A stretch of DNA of 6,627 nucleotides from Desulfobacterales bacterium (GCA_030066455.1 JASJBQ010000266.1:1-6627), one strand, 5' to 3'; positions 1-6,603 are shown, counted from the first letter of the stretch. Notes: a model not told the origin generated them from the letters alone. Translations and numbers: made by a program.

Positions 1-36
1 ACCGCCGAGGGCCAGACGGAAGAGGTGGCGATATGA
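1..36 (+). CDS. nifI1: NifI1, PII-family nitrogenase regulator (3' end only)
   Basis: Only the last 11 codons and the TGA stop (34-36) are present; the tail reads TAEGQTEEVAI. Ending in Ala-Ile just after the PII C-terminal region fits NifI1/GlnK-type proteins, but so short a stretch cannot be identified by itself. The call rests mainly on context: in anaerobe nif operons the gene immediately before nifI2 is nifI1, and here the stop codon overlaps the nifI2 start in an ATGA at 33-36. In the family, NifI1 joins NifI2 in a hetero-oligomer that binds the MoFe protein and blocks electron transfer from NifH. The start and the signature regions lie outside the window. Confidence 0.7.
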   Translation, partial: TAEGQTEEVAI

Positions 37-413
37 AAGAAGTGGTCGCAATCGTGCGCATGAACATGATGAACAAGACCAAACAGGCCCTGGCCGAGGT
101 TGGGCTCGGTTCGATCACAGCCCGCAATGCCCTGGGGCGCGGCAAGGGGATCGTCGATATGCAGCTGCTCCAGGGAGCGGAGCACGGCTACGAAGAGGCC
201 ATCGCCCAACTGGGCCAAAGTCAGCGTCTGATTCCCAAGCGGGCGATCCTGATGGTGGTCAACGACGATCTCGTCGAAAAGGCCGTCAACACCATCATCA
301 CGACCAATCATACCGGCAAATCGGGCGACGGCGTGATCTACGTCATGCCCTGCACCGAGGCCGTTCGTGTTCGCACCGGTGAGCGCGGTGAAGACACGCT
401 GGACGATGGGTGA
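33..413 (+). CDS. nifI2: NifI2, PII-family post-translational regulator of nitrogenase
   Basis: This is a 126-residue cytoplasmic PII-like protein. The N-terminal beta strand MKEVVAIVRMNMMNKTKQAL matches the PII fold. A T-loop-like segment spans about residues 35-68, the GKSGDGVIYVMP stretch at 95-106 matches the PII B-loop, and VRVRTGERGED at 111-121 matches the C-terminal signature. The T-loop lacks the usual GlnB uridylylation tyrosine context, and there is a longer tract (HGYEEAIAQLGQSQRLIPKR) as in NifI2 proteins. Known for the family (studied in Methanococcus maripaludis): NifI1-NifI2 binds NifDK and inhibits it when 2-oxoglutarate is low, that is, when ammonium is available; 2-oxoglutarate and ATP relieve the inhibition. 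The ATG at 33 is chosen because a purine-rich site AGAGGTG (21-27) lies 5 bases upstream and the start overlaps the nifI1 stop, suggesting coupled translation. Its position directly before nifD supports NifI2 over ordinary GlnB/GlnK. Confidence 0.93.
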   Translation: MKEVVAIVRMNMMNKTKQALAEVGLGSITARNALGRGKGIVDMQLLQGAEHGYEEAIAQLGQSQRLIPKRAILMVVNDDLVEKAVNTIITTNHTGKSGDGVIYVMPCTEAVRVRTGERGEDTLDDG

Positions 414-457
414 GCGCGCAGTCGCGCAAACCCTTGCATGTATCGTTGTATTCCAAA

Positions 458-466
458 AGAGGAGAA
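458..466 (+). promoter_or_regulatory. Ribosome binding site that fixes the nifD start
   Basis: The purine run AGAGGAGAA, with core AGGAG at 460-464, lies 8 bases before the ATG at 473. It decides the start of nifD: the same frame is open back to a GTG at 410 that overlaps the nifI2 stop, but that GTG has no comparable site. A second in-frame ATG at 479, two codons on, is a less likely alternative. Confidence 0.8.
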
Positions 467-472
467 TTTCCC

Positions 473-2137
473 ATGGCCATGGGCGCAAAGCATAACAAAC
501 CGACCAAAACGGTCCGGCCGGACCCCAAGGATCCTGCAACCATCAAGGCCCGGCTGCTGGCCAAGTATCCCCCCAAGGTGGCCCGCAAGCGTGCCAAGCA
601 GATCGTCGTCAACAAGGTCGAACCGGGTGGCGATGTGCCGGTGATCAGTTCCAACGTGCGTACCGTACCCGGACTGATCGGACAGCGCGGCTGTTGTTAT
701 GCCGGCTGCAAAGGCGTCGTTCTGGGGCCCACGCGGGACATCATCAACATCACCCACGGCCCGATCGGCTGCGGTTTTTACAGCTGGTTGACCCGCCGCA
801 ACCAGACCGACCCGGACAGCGGCAACGGCCAGAACTACATGCCCTATTGTTTTTCCACCGACATGCAGGACGAAGAGATCATTTTCGGCGGCGAGAAGAA
901 GCTCAAACAGGCCATCCAGGAAGCCTACGACAACTTCAAACCCAAGGCGATCGCCGTCTTCGCGACGTGTCCGGTGGGGCTCATCGGCGACGACGTGCAT
1001 GCCGTCTGCCGCGAGATGAAAGCCAAGCTGGGGATCAACGTCTTTGGGTTTTCGTGCGAGGGCTACAAGGGCGTCAGTCAGAGCGCGGGGCACCATATCG
1101 CCAACAACGGCATTTTCAAGCATGTGGTCGGTCTGGACGACACCGTCAAGGAAGGCAACTATCGCATCAACCTCCTGGGCGAGTACAACATCGGGGGGGA
1201 CGCCTTCGAGATCGAGCGCCTTTTCGAAAAATGCGGGATAACGCTTGTGTCCAGCTACAGCGGCAACTCCAGCATCGATCAGTTCGCCAACTCGCACACG
1301 GCCGACTTAAACCTGATCATGTGCCACCGTTCGATCAACTATGTGGCCGAGATGATGGAAACCAAATTCGGGGTCCCCTGGATCAAGGTCAACTTCATCG
1401 GTGCGGCCGCCACGGCCAAGTCCCTGCGCAAGATCGCGCAATATTTCGACGAACCGGAGCTGACCGCGGTGGTCGAGAAGGTGATCACCGAGGAAATGCC
1501 CGCCGTCGAGGCGGCCTGTGCCGATGTGCGCTCGCGTACCGAGGGCAAACGCGCCATGCTTTTTGTGGGCGGCTCGCGCGCCCATCACTACCAGGAGCTT
1601 TTCAACGAACTGGGCATGAAGACGCTCTCGGCGGGCTACGAATTCGGGCACCGCGACGACTACGAGGGGCGCCGCGTGCTGCCGAACATCAAGGTGGACG
1701 CCGACAGCCGCAACATCGAGGAGTTGGAGATCGAGCCCGACCCGGAACGGTTCAATCCCCGGATCAGCGAGGAGAAAAAAGCGGATCTGGAGGCCGCGGG
1801 TCTGAAATTCGCCGAATACGAGGGCATGATGCCCGAAATGGAAGATGGCTCCCTGGTGATCGACGATCCCAGCCAGCACGAGACCGACGAGCTGATCAAA
1901 CAGTTCAAGCCGGATATCTTCTGCGCCGGCATCAAGGAAAAGTACGCCGTTCAGAAGCACGGCATCCCCTTGAAACAGCTGCACAGCTACGACTACGGCG
2001 GACCGTACGCCGGATTCAAAGGGGCCGTCAATTTCTACAAGGAGATCGACCGCATGGTCAACAGCAAGGTGTGGCAGTACATGCGCGCGCCCTGGGAGGA
2101 GCACCCCGAATTGTCGGCTACCTATGCCTGGGAATAG
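473..2137 (+). CDS. nifD: Nitrogenase molybdenum-iron protein alpha chain NifD
   Basis: NifD is the catalytic subunit of the MoFe protein (NifD2NifK2), reducing N2 to ammonia at the FeMo-cofactor with electrons from NifH passed through the P-cluster. The protein has 554 residues. P-cluster ligand cysteines are visible at C74 (RGCCYAGCKG), C100 (HGPIGC) and C166 (ATCPVGLIGDD), matching Azotobacter C62, C88 and C154. Cofactor ligands are C284 (LIMCHRS; Azotobacter C275) and H504 (LHSYDYGGPYAGF; H442). Cofactor-pocket residues R108, Q203, H207 and R369 match Azotobacter R96, Q191, H195 and R359. The numbering offset grows from 10 at R369 to 62 at H504, so about 52 extra residues lie in between (near 400-465), as in Clostridium pasteurianum-type NifD. 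Two further cysteines, C75 and C79, flank the first P-cluster ligand. No vnfG/anfG-like gene sits between it and nifK, which supports the Mo type. ATG 473 is preferred over the upstream GTG 410 because of the strong ribosome site. nifK follows 42 bases downstream. Confidence 0.98.
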   Translation: MAMGAKHNKPTKTVRPDPKDPATIKARLLAKYPPKVARKRAKQIVVNKVEPGGDVPVISSNVRTVPGLIGQRGCCYAGCKGVVLGPTRDIINITHGPIGCGFYSWLTRRNQTDPDSGNGQNYMPYCFSTDMQDEEIIFGGEKKLKQAIQEAYDNFKPKAIAVFATCPVGLIGDDVHAVCREMKAKLGINVFGFSCEGYKGVSQSAGHHIANNGIFKHVVGLDDTVKEGNYRINLLGEYNIGGDAFEIERLFEKCGITLVSSYSGNSSIDQFANSHTADLNLIMCHRSINYVAEMMETKFGVPWIKVNFIGAAATAKSLRKIAQYFDEPELTAVVEKVITEEMPAVEAACADVRSRTEGKRAMLFVGGSRAHHYQELFNELGMKTLSAGYEFGHRDDYEGRRVLPNIKVDADSRNIEELEIEPDPERFNPRISEEKKADLEAAGLKFAEYEGMMPEMEDGSLVIDDPSQHETDELIKQFKPDIFCAGIKEKYAVQKHGIPLKQLHSYDYGGPYAGFKGAVNFYKEIDRMVNSKVWQYMRAPWEEHPELSATYAWE

Positions 2138-2164
2138 TTTCCATCCAGAGACCGTATACCTAAC

Positions 2165-2169
2165 AGGAG
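2165..2169 (+). promoter_or_regulatory. Ribosome binding site of nifK
   Basis: AGGAG lies 10 bases before the ATG at 2180. The nifD-nifK gap (2138-2179) is only 42 bases and shows no convincing hairpin or promoter, so nifK is probably read on the nifD transcript with its own strong initiation site. Confidence 0.75.
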
Positions 2170-2179
2170 ATCGCAGATC

Positions 2180-3559
2180 ATGTTGCTGAGACATACACCG
2201 ACTGAAATCAGAGAACGCAGCGCTTTGACGGTCAATCCGGCCAAAACCTGTCAGCCGATCGGGGCCATGTACGCCGCTCTGGGCATTCACGGCTGCCTGC
2301 CCCACAGCCACGGCTCCCAGGGATGCTACGCCTATCACCGCAGCGCCCTGACCCGGCATTATAAAGAGCCGGTCGTGGCCGCCACCAGTGCCTTCACCGA
2401 AGGGGCTTCGGTCTTTGGCGGCCAGGCCAATCTGGTGCAGGCCATCGACAACATTTTTATGGTCTACAACCCCGACGTGATCGCGGTGCATACCACCTGC
2501 CTTTCCGAGACCATCGGCGACGACGTGCCGCAGATCTTCGCCAAGGCCAAGGCCGACGGCAAGGTTCCGGAGGGCAAGTACGTCCTCCATGCCAGCACGC
2601 CGAGCTATGTCGGCTCCCACGTCACCGGGTTCGCCAATATGACCAAGGCCATGGTGGACTATTTCGCCGAGTCCAACAGCCACCGCGCGAAGACCGTCAA
2701 CCTGATTCCGGGCTATGTGGAGCCCTCGGACATGGCCGAGATCCGGCGGATCGCTGAGCTTATGGGCGTGCCCACGATCATGTTCCCGGATACCGCCAAA
2801 GTCCTTAACGGGCCGCTCACGGGTAAGTACAGAATGTTTCCCGAAGGCGGCGTGACGATCGAGGAACTCAAAAAGAGCGGCAGCAGCGTCGGCACCATCG
2901 CCATGGGACGCACTGCGTCCATGCCTGCGGCCCGGGCCCTGGATGCCAAGTGCAAGGTCCCCTGTGAGATCCTGGGCCTCCCCCTGGGGCTGCACGGCAC
3001 GGACGAATTCGTGGACACCCTGCGCCGGATGGCCGGTGTCAGCGTGCCCGCGGCCCTGAATCTGGAGCGCGGCCAGCTGGTGGACAGCATCTCCGACTGG
3101 CACCAGTACCTCTACGGCAAACGCGTGGCCCTTGTGGGCGATCCCGATCAGGTCCTGGCGCTGACCCGCTTTCTGGTCGCGCTCGACATGCAGCCCGTGC
3201 ACATCATTACCGGTACACCGGCCGGGAAGAAATACGAAAAGTCCCTGCGCGAGGCCGTGGCCGGGGTGCCCGCCGATGTGAACATCAAAGTTCCCGGCGA
3301 CATGCTGCTCTTCCACCAGTGGATACAAACTGCGCCGGTGGACCTGATCATCGGCAACACCTACGCCAAGTATATCGCCAAGGACGAGGACACGCCGCTG
3401 ATCCGCTACGGGTTCCCGATCTACGACCGCCTGGGGCACAGCTACTTCGCCACCATGGGTTACCGCGGTGCGCTGCGTCTTCTGGAGAAGCTGCTGGATG
3501 CCATCCTGGACCGCAAGGATCGTGACGCGGATGACATCAACATGGAACTGGTCATGTAA
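2180..3559 (+). CDS. nifK: Nitrogenase molybdenum-iron protein beta chain NifK
   Basis: NifK pairs with NifD to form the MoFe protein and supplies half of the P-cluster ligands. The protein has 459 residues. Ligand cysteines are C24 (NPAKTCQPIGA), C49 (HGSQGC) and C107 (TTCLSETIGDD), matching Azotobacter C70, C95 and C153. S142 (TPSYVGSHVTGF) matches the redox-dependent ligand S188. All four show a constant offset of 46, so the protein lacks the N-terminal extension of the Azotobacter-type beta chain (523 residues) and has the short Clostridium-type form. The C-terminal motif GFPIYDRLGHSYFATMGYRGA (about 411-431) is also typical. The start at ATG 2180 is supported by AGGAG at 2165-2169 and by the closeness of the TVNPAK motif to the N-terminus, as in short NifK proteins. 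The TAA stop at 3557-3559 touches the left arm of the long palindrome that follows. Confidence 0.98.
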   Translation: MLLRHTPTEIRERSALTVNPAKTCQPIGAMYAALGIHGCLPHSHGSQGCYAYHRSALTRHYKEPVVAATSAFTEGASVFGGQANLVQAIDNIFMVYNPDVIAVHTTCLSETIGDDVPQIFAKAKADGKVPEGKYVLHASTPSYVGSHVTGFANMTKAMVDYFAESNSHRAKTVNLIPGYVEPSDMAEIRRIAELMGVPTIMFPDTAKVLNGPLTGKYRMFPEGGVTIEELKKSGSSVGTIAMGRTASMPAARALDAKCKVPCEILGLPLGLHGTDEFVDTLRRMAGVSVPAALNLERGQLVDSISDWHQYLYGKRVALVGDPDQVLALTRFLVALDMQPVHIITGTPAGKKYEKSLREAVAGVPADVNIKVPGDMLLFHQWIQTAPVDLIIGNTYAKYIAKDEDTPLIRYGFPIYDRLGHSYFATMGYRGALRLLEKLLDAILDRKDRDADDINMELVM

Positions 3560-3700
3560 ACCGGAGCGAATAGCGGCGCATCAGGCCGTCATGCGGCGTT
3601 GGCGAACTCCGGTAAATGCTCACAACCAAATGGTTGCTGCGCTTTCCCGATCGTCCGCCGCCTTGCCTGACGGCCTGATGCTTGCTCTTCGCTTCGGTTT
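3558..3700. repeat. Long imperfect palindrome between nifK and nifE
   Basis: This 143-base inverted repeat fills most of the 195-base nifK-nifE gap. The outer arms are 3558-3594 and 3665-3700; comparing one with the reverse complement of the other gives 31 identities over 36 aligned bases with one single-base bulge, and three of the five mismatches would be G-U pairs in RNA. The best block is GCATCAGGCCGTCATGC (3578-3594) against 3665-3681, with one mismatch. A central palindrome CAACCAAATGGTTG (3623-3636) has the same centre, near 3629.5, and the segments between show weaker complementarity, so the whole element is one nested palindrome. No open frame with a plausible product lies in it. It could be a transcript-processing or stability hairpin, an attenuator, or a non-coding palindromic mobile repeat (MITE/REP-like) that landed here; the sequence alone cannot decide. 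Confidence 0.85.
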
Positions 3701-3706
3701 GTTTTT
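3665..3706 (+). terminator. Possible partial terminator or attenuator after nifK
   Basis: The right arm of the long palindrome runs directly into TTTGTTTTT (3698-3706) on the + strand, giving a hairpin followed by a U tract in the transcript. The stem is far longer than a usual intrinsic terminator and its base is A/U-G mixed, not purely GC-rich, so incomplete termination or an RNA end-protecting role is as likely as full termination. Lowering nifEN relative to nifDK would fit the smaller amounts of assembly scaffold needed. Confidence 0.4.
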
Positions 3707-3743
3707 AGCGCCAATTGAGTGCTTCGAAGGGACAGCCTTAAAT

Positions 3744-3748
3744 AGGAG
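3744..3748 (+). promoter_or_regulatory. Ribosome binding site of nifE
   Basis: AGGAG lies 6 bases before the ATG at 3755 and outside the palindrome, so the initiation region remains single-stranded when the hairpin forms. I saw no convincing sigma-54 (-24/-12) or sigma-70 promoter in the gap between 3701 and this site. Confidence 0.8.
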
Positions 3749-3754
3749 AAAACG

Positions 3755-5131
3755 ATGACTTCCATCCCGATATTGGAAGAACGTCAGGCCCAGATTCACC
3801 AGAAGGGGAGCCAGCCTTTCGAGATGGACTGCGGGCGCCACAGCCTGGCCGGCTCGGTCAGCCAGCGGGCTTGCGTGTTCTGCGGTTCGCGGGTGGTGCT
3901 CTACCCGATTGCCGACGCCCTGCACCTGATCCACGGACCCATCGGCTGCGCGGCTTATACCTGGGACATCCGCGGGGCCCTGTCTTCCGGGCCCGAACTG
4001 CACCGCATGAGTTTTTCCACCGACCTGCGCGAAAAGGACGTCATCTTCGGCGGGGAGAAAAAACTGGCCGCCGCGCTGGACGAACTGATCGACCAGTACA
4101 AACCCAAGGCCGCCTTCGTCTACTCCACCTGCATCGTCGGGATCATCGGTGACGACGTGGCCGCCGTCTGCCGGCAGATCGAGAAGGCGAAGGGCATCCC
4201 GGTGCTGCCGGTCCATTCCGAAGGGTTCAGGGGGACCAAAAAGGACGGCTATAAGGCGGCCTGCGACGCGATGGCCAAACTCGTGGGCACCGGTGCTACG
4301 GACAAGATCGCCCCCGTGAGCATCAACATCCTGGGCGAGTTCAACATCGGCGGGGAAGCCTGGTTGATCAAGAAGTACTACGAGGAGATGGGGGTCGAGG
4401 TGGTTTCGATCATGACCGGCGACGGCCGGGTGGACCAGATCCGCCGCAGCCACGGGGCCGCGCTCAACGTGGTGCAGTGCTCCGGGGCGCTCACCTTCCT
4501 GGCCGAGATGATGGAGGAAGCTTACGGGATTCCCTATATCCGCGCGTCCTACTTCGGCATCGAGGACATGGCCACGGCCCTCTATGACGTGGCCGCGCAT
4601 TTCAAGGATCACGCGGAGGTCATGGCACGCACGCGGGCCATCGTGCGCCGCGAGGTCGGGGCCATCATGCCTGAACTGGAGCAAATTCGAAAGGATCTGG
4701 ACGGCAAGCGGGCGGCGGTATACGTGGGTGGCGCCTTCAAGGCTTTCTCCCTGATCAAGGCCCTGCGCCACCTCGGCATGCGGGTGGTGCTCGTGGGCTC
4801 GCAGACCGGCAACGCCAGCGATTATGCCACCCTGCAGGATATGTGCGAGGACGGCACCGTGATCCTGGACGACGCCAACCCGCTGGAACTCTCCAAGTAC
4901 ATCATCGAGAAGCAGGCCGATCTCTTCATCGGCGGCGTCAAGGAGCGCCCCATCGCTTTCAAGATGGGCATCGGCTTCTGCGACCACAACCATGAACGCA
5001 AGATGCCATTGGCCGGGTTCGCCGGCATGCTGCAGTTTGCCCGCGAGGTGCATACCTCGGTGACCAGCCCGGTGTGGCAGTTCGTTCCGGCCCGGGCGGC
5101 CGCGATGGCGGCCGGAGAGGAGACCTCATGA
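3755..5131 (+). CDS. nifE: FeMo-cofactor biosynthesis scaffold protein NifE
   Basis: NifE forms the NifE2N2 scaffold with NifN. The 8Fe L-cluster made by NifB is delivered there, receives molybdenum and homocitrate with the help of NifH, and is passed on to NifDK. The protein has 458 residues and is a NifD paralogue. C40 (QRACVFCGS), C65 (HGPIGC) and C126 (STCIVGIIGDD) match Azotobacter NifE C37, C62 and C124, ligands of the interface iron-sulfur cluster. C242 (VVQCSGALTFLAEMM) matches C250, the precursor-cluster ligand. Relative to NifD, the pocket arginine is kept (R73), but the positions of Q203 and H207 are lysines (K163 and K167 in SEGFRGTKKDGYK), consistent with a scaffold and not a nitrogen-reducing site. 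The C-terminal part carries IGGVKERPIAFKMGIGF and DHNHER, typical of NifE. The start at ATG 3755 is set by AGGAG at 3744-3748. The stop overlaps the nifN start in ATGA (5128-5131). Confidence 0.97.
   Translation: MTSIPILEERQAQIHQKGSQPFEMDCGRHSLAGSVSQRACVFCGSRVVLYPIADALHLIHGPIGCAAYTWDIRGALSSGPELHRMSFSTDLREKDVIFGGEKKLAAALDELIDQYKPKAAFVYSTCIVGIIGDDVAAVCRQIEKAKGIPVLPVHSEGFRGTKKDGYKAACDAMAKLVGTGATDKIAPVSINILGEFNIGGEAWLIKKYYEEMGVEVVSIMTGDGRVDQIRRSHGAALNVVQCSGALTFLAEMMEEAYGIPYIRASYFGIEDMATALYDVAAHFKDHAEVMARTRAIVRREVGAIMPELEQIRKDLDGKRAAVYVGGAFKAFSLIKALRHLGMRVVLVGSQTGNASDYATLQDMCEDGTVILDDANPLELSKYIIEKQADLFIGGVKERPIAFKMGIGFCDHNHERKMPLAGFAGMLQFAREVHTSVTSPVWQFVPARAAAMAAGEETS
5118..5122 (+). promoter_or_regulatory. 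Ribosome binding site of nifN inside nifE
   Basis: AGGAG, within the purine run GGAGAGGAG (5114-5122), lies in the last codons of nifE, 5 bases before the nifN ATG. Together with the ATGA overlap it indicates translational coupling, suited to a 1:1 NifE-NifN complex. Confidence 0.8.
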
Positions 5132-6501
5132 CATCCGCCCCGTCGACCGAGCACTTCACCGCCACCCAGAACGCCTGCAAGCTCTGTGCGCCCCTGGGCG
5201 CCGCCCTGGTCTTCAAGGGCATTGCCAACACCGTGCCGCTGCTCCACGGCTCCCAGGGCTGCTCCACCTACATCCGGCGCTATATGATCAGCCACTTCAA
5301 GGAGCCGCTGGATATCGCCTGTTCCAATTTCGGAGAGGATACGGCCATCTTCGGGGGCGGGGCCAACATCAAGCTGGCCATCGACAATATCCGCCGTCAG
5401 TATGATCCGGACCTGATCGGCGTGGCCACCACCTGCCTGTCCGAAACCATCGGCGACGACGTCCCCATGTTCATCCGGGCCTATCAGGCGGACCACCGCG
5501 ACGAGGATCTGCCGGCCCTGGTCCACGTGGCCACGCCCAGCTATCAGGGCACCCACATGCAGGGCTTTCACGGGGCGGCACGGGCGCTGGTCTCCGCTCT
5601 GGCCGAGCCGGAACCCGCCCGGGAGCCCACGCGTGTCAATCTGTTTGCAGGCATGGTGTCGCCCGCCGACCTGCGCGAGCTCAGGACCATCATCGCTTCC
5701 TTTGGCCTGACACCCGTTCTGGTGCCCGATTACAGCGATACCCTCAACGGCCCCTTGTGGACCGAATATCAGCGCATCCCCGCGGGCGGCACGCCGGTGG
5801 CGGCCCTGCGCCGTACGGGTTCCGCCGCGGCCAGCATCGAGTGCGGCCTGGTGCTCGCCGGTGCCGGGGAGACGGCCGGCACCTGGCTCAACGAACATTG
5901 CAATGTGCCCCTCCATCGGCTGGGCCTGCCGATCGGTATCCGCCAGACCGATCGTTTCTTCGACTGCCAGGCGGCTCTCAGCGGGCGCCCGGTGCCGGAC
6001 AGGTATACGGCCCAGCGCGGTCGCCTGCTGGATGCCCTGGTGGACGGGCACAAGCACTTGAACGGCGTGCGGGCCGCCATTTTCGGCGAGGAAGACCTGG
6101 TGGCCGGCCTGACCGGCTACTGCGGCGAGTTGGGCATCGTTCCCGTGCTGTGCGCCACCGGCGGCGGCGACGGGCGGTTTGCGACCACCATCAGGCGTGT
6201 GGTGCCGGCGGCCCAGCACGACCAGATGCAGATTCTTGAAGATGTCGACTTTGTCGACATCGAGAAGGCACTGGCGGACATGGACGTGGATCTGCTGATC
6301 GGCCACAGCAAGGGCTACACCATGGCGCGGCGGCTTAAAAAGCCGTTGGTGCGGGTGGGATTTCCGGTCCACGATCGGGTGGACGGCAGCCGTTTGACGC
6401 ATCTGGGCTACCGCGGCGCGCAGCAGCTTTTCGATCGTGTGGCCAACACGTTGATCGAAGAGAAGCAGAAGAACAATGCGGTGGGGTACACATATTATTA
6501 G
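5128..6501 (+). CDS. nifN: FeMo-cofactor biosynthesis scaffold protein NifN
   Basis: NifN is the NifK paralogue that pairs with NifE as the FeMo-cofactor assembly scaffold. From ATG 5128 it has 457 residues. Motifs are NACKLCAPLGAA (C17, C20), LLHGSQGC (C45), TTCLSETIGDD (C103), TPSYQGTHMQGF (S138), a PDYSDTLNGP segment near 200-209 and a C-terminal VGFPVHDR...LGYRGAQQL. C45 corresponds to Azotobacter NifN C44, the NifN ligand of the interface cluster. C20, C45, C103 and S138 have the same spacing as the NifK P-cluster ligands C24, C49, C107 and S142, so a full P-cluster-like set is retained. It is assigned to NifN and not a second NifK because it is coupled to nifE and its remaining sequence has diverged from NifK. 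The frame is open upstream to 5074, but AGGAG at 5118-5122, 5 bases before ATG 5128, and the ATGA overlap with nifE fix the start. Confidence 0.95.
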   Translation: MTSAPSTEHFTATQNACKLCAPLGAALVFKGIANTVPLLHGSQGCSTYIRRYMISHFKEPLDIACSNFGEDTAIFGGGANIKLAIDNIRRQYDPDLIGVATTCLSETIGDDVPMFIRAYQADHRDEDLPALVHVATPSYQGTHMQGFHGAARALVSALAEPEPAREPTRVNLFAGMVSPADLRELRTIIASFGLTPVLVPDYSDTLNGPLWTEYQRIPAGGTPVAALRRTGSAAASIECGLVLAGAGETAGTWLNEHCNVPLHRLGLPIGIRQTDRFFDCQAALSGRPVPDRYTAQRGRLLDALVDGHKHLNGVRAAIFGEEDLVAGLTGYCGELGIVPVLCATGGGDGRFATTIRRVVPAAQHDQMQILEDVDFVDIEKALADMDVDLLIGHSKGYTMARRLKKPLVRVGFPVHDRVDGSRLTHLGYRGAQQLFDRVANTLIEEKQKNNAVGYTYY

Positions 6502-6506
6502 GCCGC

Positions 6507-6544
6507 GTGTGAATATCTACTCATATTGAGGGTTGTGTGAATAT
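6507..6544. repeat. Pair of short direct repeats downstream of nifN
   Basis: GTGTGAATAT occurs at 6507-6516 and again at 6535-6544, with starts 28 bases apart. Between them ATATT (6523-6527) can pair with the AATAT part of either copy. The stretch is AT-rich compared with the genes. It could be an operator for a downstream gene or a chance repeat; nothing here identifies a binding protein. Confidence 0.35.
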
Positions 6545-6571
6545 GCCAAATCAGCCCGTTACAGGCGTTAT

Positions 6572-6603
6572 GTTCATTTTCTTGCGCGCGCAAGAAAACG
6601 AAC
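6572..6603. repeat. Near-perfect 32-bp palindrome after nifN, possible terminator
   Basis: The sequence GTTCATTTTCTTGCG and its reverse complement meet with no loop at 6587/6588; 15 of 16 pairs match, the exception being A6576 against C6599. The central GCGCGC flanked by TTTTCTT and AAGAAAA could fold as a hairpin in either direction. There is no U tract right after it on the + strand, so it is not a classic one-way intrinsic terminator. It lies 70 bases beyond nifN and may end the operon or be a copy of a dispersed intergenic repeat. The rest of 6502-6627 shows no supported gene. Confidence 0.6.

Noticed and set aside
694..2163. A 489-codon + strand frame inside nifD
   Set aside because: The product is an Arg- and Gln-rich low-complexity sequence typical of a shifted frame in GC-rich DNA, and it lies wholly across nifD coding sequence.
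1307..3439. A 710-codon open frame on the minus strand opposite nifD and nifK
   Set aside because: It is antisense to two unmistakable genes, rich in His, Asp, Gly and Val as expected from reversed GC-biased codons, and shows no recognisable domain. Similar antisense frames at 338-1297, 3620-5053 and 4822-6402 are rejected for the same reason.
473..3559. Vanadium or iron-only nitrogenase instead of the Mo type
   Set aside because: There is no delta-subunit gene between the alpha and beta genes, the alpha chain carries the Mo-type motifs around C284 and H504, and nifEN follow directly.
3560..3754. A sigma-54 promoter for nifEN in the intergenic gap
   Set aside because: No sequence with GG and GC at the required -24/-12 spacing and a credible consensus was found; the best partial matches fall inside the palindrome arms.
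3468..3758. A 96-codon + strand frame across the nifK-nifE gap
   Set aside because: It begins inside nifK in another frame, runs through the palindrome, and shows neither a ribosome site nor a recognisable motif.
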